In this document: positions 35,503 to 46,606 of the stretch, piece by piece
Position numbering within the stretch: the first letter of the stretch is position 1
How the letters are laid out: each line of letters starts with the position of its first letter
Source: Diospyros lotus
Lineage: Eukaryota > Streptophyta > Magnoliopsida > Ericales > Ebenaceae
NCBI RefSeq assembly: GCF_014633365.1
Contig: NC_068352.1
Location: 4,332,393 to 4,396,392, forward strand
DNA: 64,000 nucleotides
Direction of reading: 5' to 3'
Made by a program: the position numbers and the translations under genes
Notes under the pieces: model-generated
Seen by the model: the letters and a program-made list of their open reading frames with translations, nothing else
Databases searched by the model: none
Told to the model about the DNA's origin: nothing

Positions 35503-35618
35503 AAACTCAGTGTGTTTATGTGTAATGGTAAGAAAATTTAGCCCTCCACTTTAGAAGCTTTGGTTTGATTCTTTTCCACTATGGGTAACAAAGTATAATG
35601 CACTCATTCTTTCTCAAG

Positions 35619-37196
35619 CTAATATGTGTTCTTCCTACTCGAGTGCTTAGCATCTACATCAAATTGCCAAGGCCTCCCAAATAAAATATGGCAAGCATCC
35701 ATATCAACAATATCACAATAGACTTCATCGGAGTACTTACCAATAGAGAAAGGCACCCTGCAACGTTCATCCACATGTATGCCACCAACTTCTTTGATCC
35801 ATCCAATCATGTAAGGGGTTGGATGTTTTTCAGGAGTTAACTGCATCTTTGCCACCACGTCTCTTCCTATGATGTTCTCTTGACTTCCACTATCAATAAT
35901 CAACTCAAAGATTTTTCCTTTCACCGTACACCTCGTGCGAAAAAGCTTATGCCGTTGAGTAGTATCTTCATTCTTTTGAGATAGCATTAACTTCCTCACT
36001 ACACAGGTATATTGCCCATGTCCATAATCTTCTTCATCATCCTCCCCATCAAGCCCGCAATATACTTTCTCTTCAGCAACATCTTCATCTTCCTTTTCTA
36101 CAATGTTAACTGTTCTCCTCCTTGGACAATCACTAGATCGATGCCCAACCTCATTGCACTTGAAACATTTTAAAAGAATAGGCTTTGCATAAGGATTAGG
36201 GGATTTTGGAAAATTAGAAGTAGTACCTCGAATGTTTCCCCCCGTTGTAGCCTTATTAGGGTTGACTGTATGGGGTGGATTGGAGGGTTGCGCTCCTTGA
36301 ACCGACTTGCCTTTATCAAAAGCTGGTTGTTTATTTTCATTCCCACTATATCGACGATAGTTGTCATTACGAGATCTCTCACTCAACATTAACTCAACCT
36401 TTAAAGCTAAGTTTCTTGCTTCTTGCACACTCAGAACCATCTGAACCCCAATTTTATCACGAATAGTAGGCTTCAATCCATTCAAGTAACGAGCTGCTTG
36501 TTGATTGTCACTTTCTGACAATTGGTTTCTCTCCACTAATTGTAAAAACTCAGAGGTATATTCATTCACACTCTTCATTCCTTGTGCACATCTTTGATAA
36601 GCTTCAAACATATATTGTTCATAATCAGGGGGCAAAAACCTACCTCTTAACAGTTGCTTCATTCGTCTCCATGTCTGAACTGGCTGTCGACCTTCCCTCA
36701 ATCTTGTTTCTCTTAATCGCTCCCACCAAACAGATGCACCGCCCTTCAACCTGTAAGCCACTAACTTTACTTGTCGTTCATCTAGGATCTCCATGTATTC
36801 GAAAAAACGGTCAACCTCAGTGATCCAATCCAGGAACCCCTCAATATCAAGATCTCCACTAAAGGTGGGAATATCAACTTTTAGTTTATACTCATCGTTG
36901 CCCCAGTGGTTGTGCTTATGCGCATTCCTCCTAACCCCTCTACCACCAGGGTTAGCTATTGCTCGACCAAAATCATCCTATTCATCGCTATCTTCAATCA
37001 CTGGTCTTCTAGGATTAACAAAGACATGATTAATGGGTGGTTTTCCCGCTCCGGCTTGATTCACCCTATTATTCAGGTTCCTGTCATCATCAACTCGTAG
37101 TAAGGTGCCCAATTGGTTGCTATGTTGCTCCAATCGTTGCTGGATAGTACGAGTTACTTCTCGCTGTTCTTCGATTGCTCTCCAAACTGCGAACAA
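35619..37196 (-). pseudogene. Gag and protease of the CRM-like element, one stop in gag
   Basis: 37196-36978 and 36794-35619 are in one phase, interrupted by TAG at 36980-36978. The gag domain has VAYRLKGGASVWWERLRETR, FLPPDYEQYMFEAYQRCAQG and an intact CCHC knuckle CFKCNEVGHRSSDC. The protease has LIIDSGSQENIIGRDVV. The frame stops at 35619 after GRPWQFDVDA, and the linker to RT has further stops and a phase change. The element is therefore defective, although each domain is well preserved. Confidence 0.85.
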
Positions 37197-37268
37197 CCCC
37201 TGATCACCGTCACGAAGCTGGTTGCTACCGTTACCTTCAAGATTGGCTATCTGATTGGTTGATTAACC

Positions 37269-37280
37269 GCTCTGATACCA
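37269..37280 (-). promoter_or_regulatory. Primer-binding site of the CRM-like element
   Basis: On the minus strand it reads TGGTATCAGAGC, two bases from the LTR at 37283. It is complementary to the initiator Met tRNA. Confidence 0.93.
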
Positions 37281-37282
37281 CC

Positions 37283-37700
37283 TGACGCAGCATGTAGCGC
37301 GAGTGTGAAGAAAACACACCAAAATAAACCCTTGAAAGAGCAAACTTCAATGGCCGAAGCTTGGCTTTCAAGAAGACGCAAAAACAAGACTGTTTTGCTA
37401 AGAAAACCCAAATAGGTTGCTGAAATTTGATTGAGAAAAACTTGATCACAAACTCTAGATCCTAGGCATATTTATAGTATTCGACTAATCCAAATCCATC
37501 TAATATTTGGAAAACAAAATCCAACTAGAATTCTAATAGAAATAAATCCTAATCCAACATGAAGTAGAATCCTAAATCAAGTAGAAACATGAAATTGAAT
37601 CCTAAATCAAGTAGAATTCTAAAAACTTAAGAAGTATTAAAATATTGTTCTGGCATGGTCGGGTCGGCTTTGGGTCAGGTCTTGATTGGTGACCGCATCA
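37283..37700 (-). repeat. Upstream LTR of the CRM-like element (418 bp)
   Basis: Pairs with 32296-32755. Differences are a dozen or so substitutions and the 42-base unit. Confidence 0.93.
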
Positions 37701-37822
37701 CATAATAATACAATATGTATGCATATGTACATAATTATGTAATACAACACAATGGCATAGGCATTTTTTTTTTGTGATTGTATTTTATGCCAAGCTTTCA
37801 CGAGAACTTCTTCTTACAACAT

Positions 37823-37857
<35 letters not shown>

Positions 37858-38283
37858 ACAATCTTTTTCACTAGCTTCCACTCGAAGCTTTTCTCAATAT
37901 ATTATAATATGAATGCATATGCATATGATATGTATATATGTGCATATGATACAAAATAATGGCAGAATTAGTTCTTTCTTTTCTGTGATTCTATTTTCTG
38001 CCAAATTGCCCATCCAGTTTCCACGAGAAGCCTCTCATAACACACATAAATCTTTATGCCATTTTTTCAATTATTTTTTATTTTTGCATAAAATAATAAT
38101 TTAAAAATAAAACGATGGCAAGTGTGAAAAATATTAAACGAATTAATGTACCGTTAATGAGATTGTCGTACACGTGTAATGCATTTTTTTCTCAGTTGAG
38201 GCTTCATACAGCTTGAGATTGGGTAAAAGCTGTTGTAATACCCATAGGCTTTTTGGACATTTCCCACATACAGCGCCAATTAT
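37701..38283 (-). mobile_element. Element D internal region and primer site (first unit)
   Basis: Non-coding, with a (CA)n(TA)n microsatellite at about 37822-37857. On the minus strand TTGGCGCTGTATGTGG (38279-38264) lies next to the LTR at 38284. It is a mutated form of the TTGGCGCCGTTTGTGG site at 41176-41161. Homologous to about 40700-41180. Confidence 0.65.
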
Positions 38284-39840
38284 TGTGACATGGATACAAC
38301 AATAAATTTGTAGAATGGAAACGTCGTCTTCAAGCCGCCTGAGCCTGCAAAAATATGAAAAGAGTCAGAGGGCGCGGGGAGGTCCCCGCACAAACACTCC
38401 GACACTTAAGTTAGACATTGAGTAGATAAAAGAAACTATATTGAAATAGTATCAAAGACCTCCCCCTCTTCAGGAATGCATAACTGCCTATTTATAGAGA
38501 AATATAGAATGATTTAAAATGTAACAGAATTGCAGATAACGCTTATCTTGATAGATGATATTTATCTTATCCTTTTTAGGGATATGATTTCTTATGAATA
38601 ATACTTATCCAAATATTTTATAACCATTTTAGAATTTAGAATTCGCTATGGATAATTATCTATCCTCTTCTTAGAATATTCAAAAGGATTTTTAAATGTC
38701 GGACTTATCGTGTTTACACACTTTGTGTGGGACTCCCCCGCATATGGAAAATTTATGCCTTTTAGCCCAAAAAGACATTTTGGGCTTACTTGACCCTTTA
38801 ATGGGCTTTTAGCTATGACATAGCAATTGCTCCCTACTTTTGTCTTTGGCTGCAAGGCAAAGGGAAGAGTACACTAACTATGCCTCACTACTGTCGGGCT
38901 ACTTGCAGGATAACGATTTTATTTTCTTCTCATTGCCGGGCTATCCGCAGGACAATGGGCATTTTGCCCTTACCTTATTATCAGGCTACTAGCGAGACAA
39001 TATGCTTGTTTTCCTTTATTACCGGGCTATGTGCAGGGCAACGGGTCTTTTGTTTTTTGCCATAATATTGCGGCTCTCCAATTTCGTGTGTATATACTTG
39101 CTGAAATTATGGGCGACGTCACTTACGTTCGGAATCAGAGTAAGTTTTGTTTTCGCGGTTCAGCATAACGCTTACGTCCGCAATTAAAGAATAATAATAT
39201 TTTGTTTTTGCAGTTTGACATAACGTTTACACCCATAATTAAAGAATAATAATATTTTATTTTCACGGTTCGACGTAACGCCTACGTCCGCAATCAGAAA
39301 GAATATCCATATTTTGTTTTCGCGATTCGACGTAGCGCTTACGTCTGCAATTAAAGAATAACAGTATTTTTTTTTTTACGGTTCGATATAACGCCTACAT
39401 CTACAATCAGAGAGAGTATTTTATTTTCACGGTTCGGCGTAACACCTACCTCCGCAATTAAAGAATAATAATATTTTGTTTTCGCGGTTCGACGTAACGC
39501 CTACGTCCGCAATCAGAGAAAATATTCATATTTTATTTTCGCGGTTCAGCGTAGCGCTTACGTCCGCAATTAAAGAATAACTGTATTTTATTTTTATGGT
39601 TTGATATAACACCTACATCCACAATCAAAGAGAGTATTTTATTTTCGCGGTTCGGCGTAACACCTATGTCCGTAATTAAAGAATAATAATATTTTATTTT
39701 TGCGGTTCGGCGTAACGCCTACATCCTCATGTGTTCAGGGCGAGTCATTCGTCTGTTAACGTTATTAATCCCGAACATTTTAACAAAATTAATTAAAATT
39801 CAAATTATTAGAGCATAAAGAAATTAATTAATTAAACCTG
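38284..39840 (-). repeat. Gypsy element D, LTR copy 2
   Basis: Homologous to LTR copy 1 over its whole length, including both tandem arrays. It borders a primer site on its left and another internal region on its right, so it is shared by two units of a tandem array. Confidence 0.8.
39140..39730. repeat. CpG-rich minisatellite in LTR copy 2, about eleven units
   Basis: Same unit as 31460-31993 (CGCGGTTCGACGTAACGCC, then TACGTCCGCAATTAAAG). Confidence 0.85.
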
Positions 39841-41180
39841 AAAGAAGAAAAACTTCCCTGCCCAATTTGGCACAAATCTAGAATTGGATCCAAATCTGTT
39901 TACCTATTTGCTCGTTGCATGGGCCATGTCTGCCCCCTTCTGTGCATGGCTTGGGTGAGCCTTATGTGGATGAGCCCACCAGCCACTTGGGGCTGGCTTG
40001 TTGCTTGAAGCTGGTTGCATTTGTCCTCAATTGCTCCAATTCCTCCTCTTTATATTAAATAAATATTAATCTCCTCCAATTGCCGCTTAATTCCACCACC
40101 TCCTTTCTTTATTATATTCTGCCACTGTTTTCAATTTTCCCTTCTTGGGTGCTCTGCTTCTTCTTCAATTTGAGCTATCATCCCCTGCTGCCGTCGCGAA
40201 GGAATATCCTCCAAGAAATAGGTGTGGAGAAATAGAAATCCCCAAAATCTCTTGAATATGCCATATGGCATGCGACAACTTGCCCAGCATCGATAGCCTC
40301 AACAGGTGAAAGTTCTGAGGGTCATCTTACTCGGTGGGTCTAAAACTTCGATCCAACTCGAAATATAAATTAGTGATCGAGTCAGCTTCGACCGAACAAT
40401 TCGTAGTATGGTGAATTTAAAAACGCTTGGAACGAATGTCTTTGATGTGGCCGCAAGTTTGCAAAATTTACATAGGGTCCGTTCATGGCTTCTTTTTAAT
40501 AGGTCTCTACCTTTTTTCGGCCAAATCTCTCCGCCTGGCTCTTATAATATAGAATATAATATAATATATGTTGTTTAGCCTTTTTCTTGCCTCCAAAAGC
40601 TTCCTCCAGAAGATTCTTACAATGTATGGGGTTTGTGGATTTTCCCTCTATCAAGCTTCCTCCATCTAGAAACCTTCATTTACAGTGTATAATATATTAT
40701 ATATGCTTAACATATTATTCTTCAACCCAACTTCCACGAGAAGCTTTCTGACATCATATATATATATATACATGCATATATCTCTCTCCATGGCTTCTTT
40801 TTCAATTCTATTTTTTTTACATAAAACAATAATTGAAAAACAGAACAATAGCCATTGAAAAAATATTAAATGAAAGAGTGTACCATAATGAGGTTATCCA
40901 CACAAAGCTTCTTCATACTACACGTATATATATTGAGAGAGATTCCTCTGCCTTTTTTTCAATTATTTTTATTTTTGAATAAAACAATAATTGAAAAACG
41001 AGATGAGGACAAATGCAAAAATATTAACTGAATGAACATATCATTAATGCGATTATCACATAAGTGTAATGCCTTCTTTCTCAATTGATTTGATTTGGCT
41101 TCATGCGGCTTGAGATTATGTGAGAGCCGTTGTAGTATTAATAGGATTTTTGGACGTTTCCCACAAACGGCGCCAATTGT
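39841..41180 (-). mobile_element. Element D internal region and primer site (second unit)
   Basis: Non-coding; no gag or pol was recognised. It ends in an intact minus-strand primer site TTGGCGCCGTTTGTGG (41176-41161) beside the LTR at 41181. It is therefore a non-autonomous gypsy unit dependent on a partner's enzymes. Confidence 0.65.
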
Positions 41181-41591
41181 TGTGACATGGATACAACAAT
41201 AAATTTGTAGAATGGAAATGTCGTTTTCAAACCGCCTGAGCCTGCAAAAATAAGAAAACAGTTAGAGGGCGCGGGGTGGTCCTCGCGCAAACACTCCGAC
41301 GCTTCAGTTAGATATTGAATATAATGAAAGAAACGGTATTGAAATAGTATCCAAGACCTCCCCCTTCAGGAATGCATAATTGCCTATTTATAGAGAAATA
41401 TAGAATGATTTAAAATGTAACAGAATTATAGATAACATTTATCTTAATAGATGATATTTATCTTATCCTTTTTAGGGATATAATTTCTTAGGGATAATAC
41501 TTATCCACATATTTCATAACCATTTTAGAATTTAGAATTCGTTATGGATAATTATCTATCCTTTTCTTGGAATATTCAAAAGAATTTTAAT
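41181..41591 (-). repeat. Gypsy element D, LTR copy 3, truncated
   Basis: Matches the first 410 bases (plus coordinates) of the other two LTRs, then stops where the copia B LTR begins. The remainder is not found beyond copia B. Confidence 0.8.
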
Positions 41592-42568
41592 TGTTATCAA
41601 ACTGTTTGTTAAATTCTCTGGAATGCATTAGAGGATACAAATATCATTTTTTTCTTATATGTAAGGATCAAGATATACTTATCTTGAGGTGAGGGGATAT
41701 ATGCATATCTTGAAACATCGAGATAAGAGGCCTATTGAGCGAAATCACACAAAATAAAACGCTTACAGAGAGCAAATCGCATAAGACACACGCAATGTTT
41801 TCGATAGAACTGATAGATTAAACTCTCAAACAACCATGGCAAAACATACATGAGATATACAGAACAAAAACATAAGCATCATAAAAATAAATAACGCAAG
41901 GAGACCGAAAGATTTACCATGGTTCACCCACAAAAATGGGCTACGTCTACGTTGAGCTCAGGCGAGAAGAGCTCACTGCACTATGAAGGAAATGATTACA
42001 CCGATTCACAACAACATACAAGACTCTCTGTACATCACTAAGCTTGCGAACAAAAACAGACCCAATGACCACAAAATCAAGATCAAAGGTCAACCTAACA
42101 AGCTAGTGAACAAAGAGAATATACAGAGCATTTACAGAGGATAAAAATGGAGACAGAAAAGGATTGCTCAAAACCCTCTCAAAGAGGGAACCCTCTCGAA
42201 TCCTCAACCAAGAGACAGACGCGAAAATGAAACCCTAATCCCCATTTTTGCTTACTTCTTTTCGTCTACTGGTTCATATCCCGAAGGGCAATTAAATGCA
42301 ACGATAGATGGCTGAGATTGCTCCTCATAAAGTATGCACTGAAGGCTTAGATTCAATCGTGCATCACGATTGATTATTCCAACAGAATCGATCAGAAGTA
42401 GGGAAAGCGATCAGGTAGAGAGGAGAGGGTAATCGGACGCTTCCAAGGAAGGGAGGATGGGGCCACGTGTTACCATCCAGCAGGGCCAAATGGCAGGCTA
42501 CAGTTTCCACACGTGGCTTTTCAATCTGCTTAAATAGAACGTCACCATTTGGTGCTTCACCTTTATCA
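41592..42568 (-). repeat. Downstream LTR of copia B (about 977 bp)
   Basis: On the minus strand it starts TGATAAAGGTGAAGCACC directly after the purine tract TTCAAGGTGGAGAT, as in copia A, and ends TTTGATAACA. Part of its interior resembles the copia A LTR (AGTGAGCTCTTCTCGCCTGA; GACGTAGCCC). A start at TGTTGGAATAATC (42384) is a less likely alternative. Confidence 0.7.
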
Positions 42569-42693
42569 ATCTCCACCTTGAAGCATCAAACCATACGAAG
42601 AACTCTCATCCTTACAGAGTGCAACGTGCTACGATTCTCACCTTCACAGCTCTAGCTGATATATCAACCCACTCCAACATGCAGAAAGTCCAA

Positions 42694-43429
42694 TCAATGC
42701 TTGAACTTGGTTGCAGTTAGAGTTTTTGTCCCCATGTTAGCTGGATTATCTTCTGTAGGCACCTTCAAAATACTCACAGTGCCATTAGCGATTAAATCTT
42801 TAACATAATGATAATTTACCTCCACATGCTTGGTTCGTTCATGATATACCAGGTTCTTAGAGAGGTGAATGGCACTTTGATTGTTTGAGAACACCGCCAC
42901 TTGCTTTAAAGCAAGTGGATCTCCTTGATTAGGCCTTGCAGCCATATAGCCTATTTGAAGGCATCAGTCACAGCAACATATTCAGCTTTGGTGTTGGACA
43001 AAGCCACCAGAGGCTGAAGTTGAGATTTCCAACTGATACAATTTTCACCCAAGGTGAAATAGTATGCAGTTGTTGACTTCATTGAGTCCCTATCACCTGC
43101 AAAATCAGAATCTACATATCCCACAAGATCAAGAGTATCAAATCTCCTTTTATAACACAGGCCAATGTCTACAGATCCATTAATATATCTTAACATGTAT
43201 TTCAATGCATCCCAATGTGGTTTCCTAGGATTTAACATATATCTACTGAGTAGAGATATTGAATATGCAAGATCAAGCCTAATACTAATTATTGAATACA
43301 TAACAATTCCGATTGCATTGGCATAGGGGATATTTTCCATTTTAACTAATTCTAAATTAGTTGTGGGGCATTGAGATTTAGATAGGGAAAAGTGTCCAGC
43401 TAAAGGAACTCTTACGGTTTTATAGTTAT
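42694..43429 (-). pseudogene. Copia B RNase H
   Basis: YVDSDFAGDRDSMKSTTAYY, QPLVALSNTKAEYVAVT (the family Ser-Ser-Thr-Glu reads SNTKAE) and FSNNQSAIHLSKN. An in-frame TAG and a TAA near 42915-42950 break it. Confidence 0.85.
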
Positions 43430-45292
43430 CACTACAAAAAAAATGATTTTTTGCGGCGGTTTCGAAATCGTGCAAAATATGGTTTTTACAGTGATTTTTT
43501 TAAAATTTTGCTGCCGTTTGATAAAATCGCAGCAAAATTTAGTAAAACATTTAATTTTACGGCGGTTTTGCAAAAAATCGTCGCTAAATTTAAAAAATAA
43601 TTAAATAATTAAATTCAATTTTGCGGCGATTTTTGAAAAACTGTCGCTAAATTTAAAAAATTAAATAATTTAAAATTAAAAATAAAATAATACTTGCGAC
43701 GATTTTCAAAAATCGCCGCAAAGTTCATTAAAAAATTAAATTTAGCGGCGGTTTTTGAAAACCACTGCTAAATTAAAAAAAATTAAATAATTCAAAATTA
43801 AAATTAAATTAACATTTGAGGCGATTTTAAAAAATCGCTGCAAAATTCATTAAAAAATTAAATTTAGCGGCGGTTTTTGAAAAACCGCCACTAAATTCAA
43901 AAAATTTAAATAATTCAAAATTAATATTAAATTAACATTTGCTGCGGTTTTCAAAAATAGCCACAAAATTCATTAAAAAATTAAATTTAGGGGCGATTTT
44001 TGAAAAATCGCCACTAAATTCAAAAAAATTAAATAATTCAAAATTAATATTAAATTAACATTTGCGGCGATTTTCAAAAATAGCCACAAAATTCATTAAA
44101 AAATTAAATTTAGGGGCAATTTTTCAAAAACCGTCACTAATTTTAAAAAAAATAAATAATTCAAAATTAATAATAAATTTACATTTGCGACGGTTTTCAA
44201 AAACCGTCACAAAATTCATAAAAAAAAAATTAAATTTAGCCGCAGTTCTTGAAAAACTGTCGCTGTTCAAAAAATTTAATAATTCAAAATTAAAATTAAA
44301 TTAACATTTTCGGCGGTTTTTATAAACTCTCGCAAAATTCATTAAAAAAATTAAATTTTACTTAAGAAAATAATTAAAAATTAAATTAATAAAAATAAAT
44401 ATAAAATCTTGAAAATAAATTTAAAATTGAAATTAAATTAATAGCAAAATTCATTAAAAATTTAATTTAAAAAATAAAAATAAATTGACAAAATTTTAAT
44501 ATATAAAATCTTCTTTTCTATTTTTAATCAATTAATTTATTTAATTTAACTCAATTAATTTATTTTTAATTTATTCCATTATTCTTTTAAAAAATAATCA
44601 ATTAAAAAATGTTTTCAATATATATTAAAAAATATAAAATATAATTCTGAAAATTAGTTGTTAAATTAGTATATAATATATATATATGTGCATATATGTT
44701 AAGGGGTGCTTCGCAAATCAGGCGGTTCGCGGGCGTGTGCATACTTGAGATCTTGGGTTCAAAATATGGGGAAGGGAAGGCGTTGGGATTTAATTTCCAG
44801 CATCGCTAAGTGGCGCGGGCACAAGTGGCCACGTGGCACGCAAGGGCCAGGTGTGCGCGCGGGCCAGGCTGGCCCGTGCGGGCAATTAAAAAATTAAAAT
44901 TTTAATTTTTACAGCAGTTTTGACACCGTCCCTAAAATTAAAAAAATAATTTTTTTTATTAATTTTCGCTGCGATTTTGAAACCGTCGCTAAAATAAAAA
45001 ATTTAATTTTTTTTAAATTTTTTGCAGCGATTTTGAAACCATCGCTAAAATTAAAAATTTAATTTTTTTTAATTTTTTTGCAGCAATTTCAAAACCGCCC
45101 CTAAATATTATAGAAACCATCGCTAAATCATTTATTTTGCGGTGATTTTTTAAATCGCCGCAAAAAATATAATTAATGGCAGTTATTCTAGCGGTTGCTG
45201 AAAACCATCGCTAAATTACTTAGCAGCGGTTAAAAATCGTCGCTAATTTAAAAAAAAAAAAATCGTCGCTAAATGCCGATTTTTTTGTAGTG
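43430..45292. mobile_element. CACTA-type element 2, inserted in copia B
   Basis: Starts CACTACAAAAAAAATGATT and ends TTTTTTGTAGTG. TAT lies at 43427-43429 and 45293-45295. The left arm has about ten alternating palindrome pairs (GCGGCGATTTT...AAAATCGCCGC and TTTAGCGGCGG...CCGCCGCTAAA), the right arm fewer. The core is nearly the same as element 1 but without the Harbinger insertion. The tRNA-like module is at 44707-44768. There is no transposase. Confidence 0.9.
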
Positions 45293-45296
45293 TATG

Positions 45297-45834
45297 TAGA
45301 GATGGCAAAATGGGCCCAGCCCGGGACCGGGCTAGGGCCAGCATTTTGCTAGCCCATTTAAGGCCGGGGCGACTTGGCCCGGCCCGCTTGGCCCGCGGCG
45401 GGCCAAATGGTGGCGGGCCGGGCTGGCCCGCTTGGCCCACTAATCGGCCACAAACCCCCCCTCAGCCTCGCCTCTCTCCCTCGCCCTCTGCCTCGCCCTC
45501 GCCCTCACCTCGCCCTCGCCCTCACCTCGCCCTCTGTCTCGCCCTCGCCCGCGCCCCTCGCTCTCGCCCTTGCTCGCCCTCTGTCTCGCCCTCGCCCGCG
45601 CCCCTCGCTCGCCCTCGCCCTCGCCCGCACCCCTCGCTCATCGCCCTCGCCCCTCAGTCGCCCTCTCTCGCTCACGCCGCCTACCTCTGGGCCAAAAATG
45701 GTATCAAAAAAAAAAAAAAAATTGGGCAGGCCCGTGTAGGGCCGGGCTAGGGCCAGCAATCTGCTGGCCCGTTTTTAAGCGGGCCACTTGGTGGCGGGCC
45801 GGGTTGGCCCAGCCCGACCCGTTTGCCATCTCTA
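45297..45834. mobile_element. hAT-type MITE (538 bp) at the CACTA 2/copia B junction
   Basis: The ends TAGAGATGGCAAAA and GTTTGCCATCTCTA are inverted copies. AGTGTATG flanks both sides (45289-45296 and 45835-45842), a perfect 8-base hAT duplication. The left copy includes the last four bases of CACTA element 2, so the MITE came later. Subterminal GGGCC/CCCGG motifs occur in both arms. The centre is a (CTCGCC)n array. Confidence 0.95.
45465..45675. repeat. GC-rich (CTCGCC)n-type array in the hAT MITE
   Basis: CTCGCCCTCGCCCGCGCCCC and variants repeat over about 210 bases. The long open frames here in several phases (for example 45310-45750) come from this array and are not genes. Confidence 0.85.
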
Positions 45835-45842
45835 AGTGTATG

Positions 45843-46168
45843 CATACCAAATCTTTGAACAGTTTTAATAAGATAGTCATGTTTATGAATTTTTGAGGTT
45901 GATTTACTTATTTCTCTCTCTATTGTCATTCCTATAATTTTCCTAACATGTCCTAGGTTCTTCATATCAAAATTAGTGTTTAACATTGACTTTAATTCAC
46001 TAATTTTATCTTTGGACTTACTAATTATCAGAATATCATCTACATGCAACAGTAGATAAAAGGGAATATCAGAAAGAATGAAGTAAAAGCAGTTATCATA
46101 TCGACTTCTTACTAAACCAATCTTTAGAACAAAACTATCAAACTTTTTATACCATTGTCTTGGAGATT
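45843..46168 (-). pseudogene. Copia B RT, C-terminal part
   Basis: Reads PRQWYKKFDSFV, RYDNCFYFILSDIPFYLLL and then HVDDILIIS, so the catalytic YVDD is HVDD here. It continues into RNase H across CACTA 2 and into the N-terminal RT across CACTA 3. Confidence 0.85.
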
Positions 46169-46539
46169 CACTACAAAAAAATAGGCGTTTAGCGGCGGTT
46201 TTCAAAACCGCCGCTAAATCAGCCGTCGCGGAGCATTTAGCTGCGGTTTTGACCAACCGCTGGAATAACCGTCGCAAATCATATTTTTTGCGGCGGTTTT
46301 GAAACCGCCGCAAAATTAGTGATTTAGCGGTGGTTTTTAAAATATATAGCGGCTGTTTTTTAACCGCCGCTAAAATTAAAAAAAAATTAATTTTACGGCA
46401 GTTTTTCAACCGCCAAAAAAATTTAAAAAAATTAAAATTTTTAATTTCTCCCACCCGCCCGCGCCCGCCCAGCCACGTGCCCGCATGTCCGCGCGCCATG
46501 TGGCAAGGCTGGAAAATAAATTTCCAACCTTCCCTTCCC

Positions 46540-46606
46540 CAGTTTCGAACCCACAACCTCCCATGTGCACATGCATGCTTGTAACCGCCTGATTTGCCAA
46601 CCTCTC
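46540..46606 (-). other. tRNA-like module in CACTA element 3
   Basis: On the minus strand, GGTTGGCAAATCAGGCGG is A-box-like and GTGGGTTCGAAACTGG carries the B-box core. It corresponds to modules in elements 1 and 2. Confidence 0.4.

Larger units (their letters stand above)
32296..37700 (-). mobile_element. Gypsy chromovirus, CRM-like, complete with LTRs, minus strand
   Basis: LTRs are 32296-32755 and 37283-37700, each TGACGCAGC...CGCATCA in plus coordinates. The target duplication is CATAA at 32291-32295 and CATAA at 37701-37705. On the minus strand the tRNA-iMet primer site TGGTATCAGAGC (37280-37269) follows the upstream LTR by two bases, and a purine-rich AAGTGGAGGTGAA precedes the downstream LTR. 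Gag-pol runs in gypsy order (protease, RT, RNase H, integrase). The LTRs are very similar apart from a 42-base duplication in the left one, so the insertion is fairly young. Clade assignment rests on the RT text and on the polyprotein ending inside the LTR, and is an inference. Confidence 0.93.

Noticed and set aside
45310..45750. 146-codon proline/serine-rich frame and overlapping frames on both strands
   Set aside because: All come from the CTCGCC array within a hAT MITE whose ends and 8-base duplication are clear.
45747..46556. 269-codon minus frame that looks like a single gene with a reverse transcriptase piece
   Set aside because: It reads through a CACTA end, a copia RT segment and a hAT MITE; it is chance continuity across three elements.
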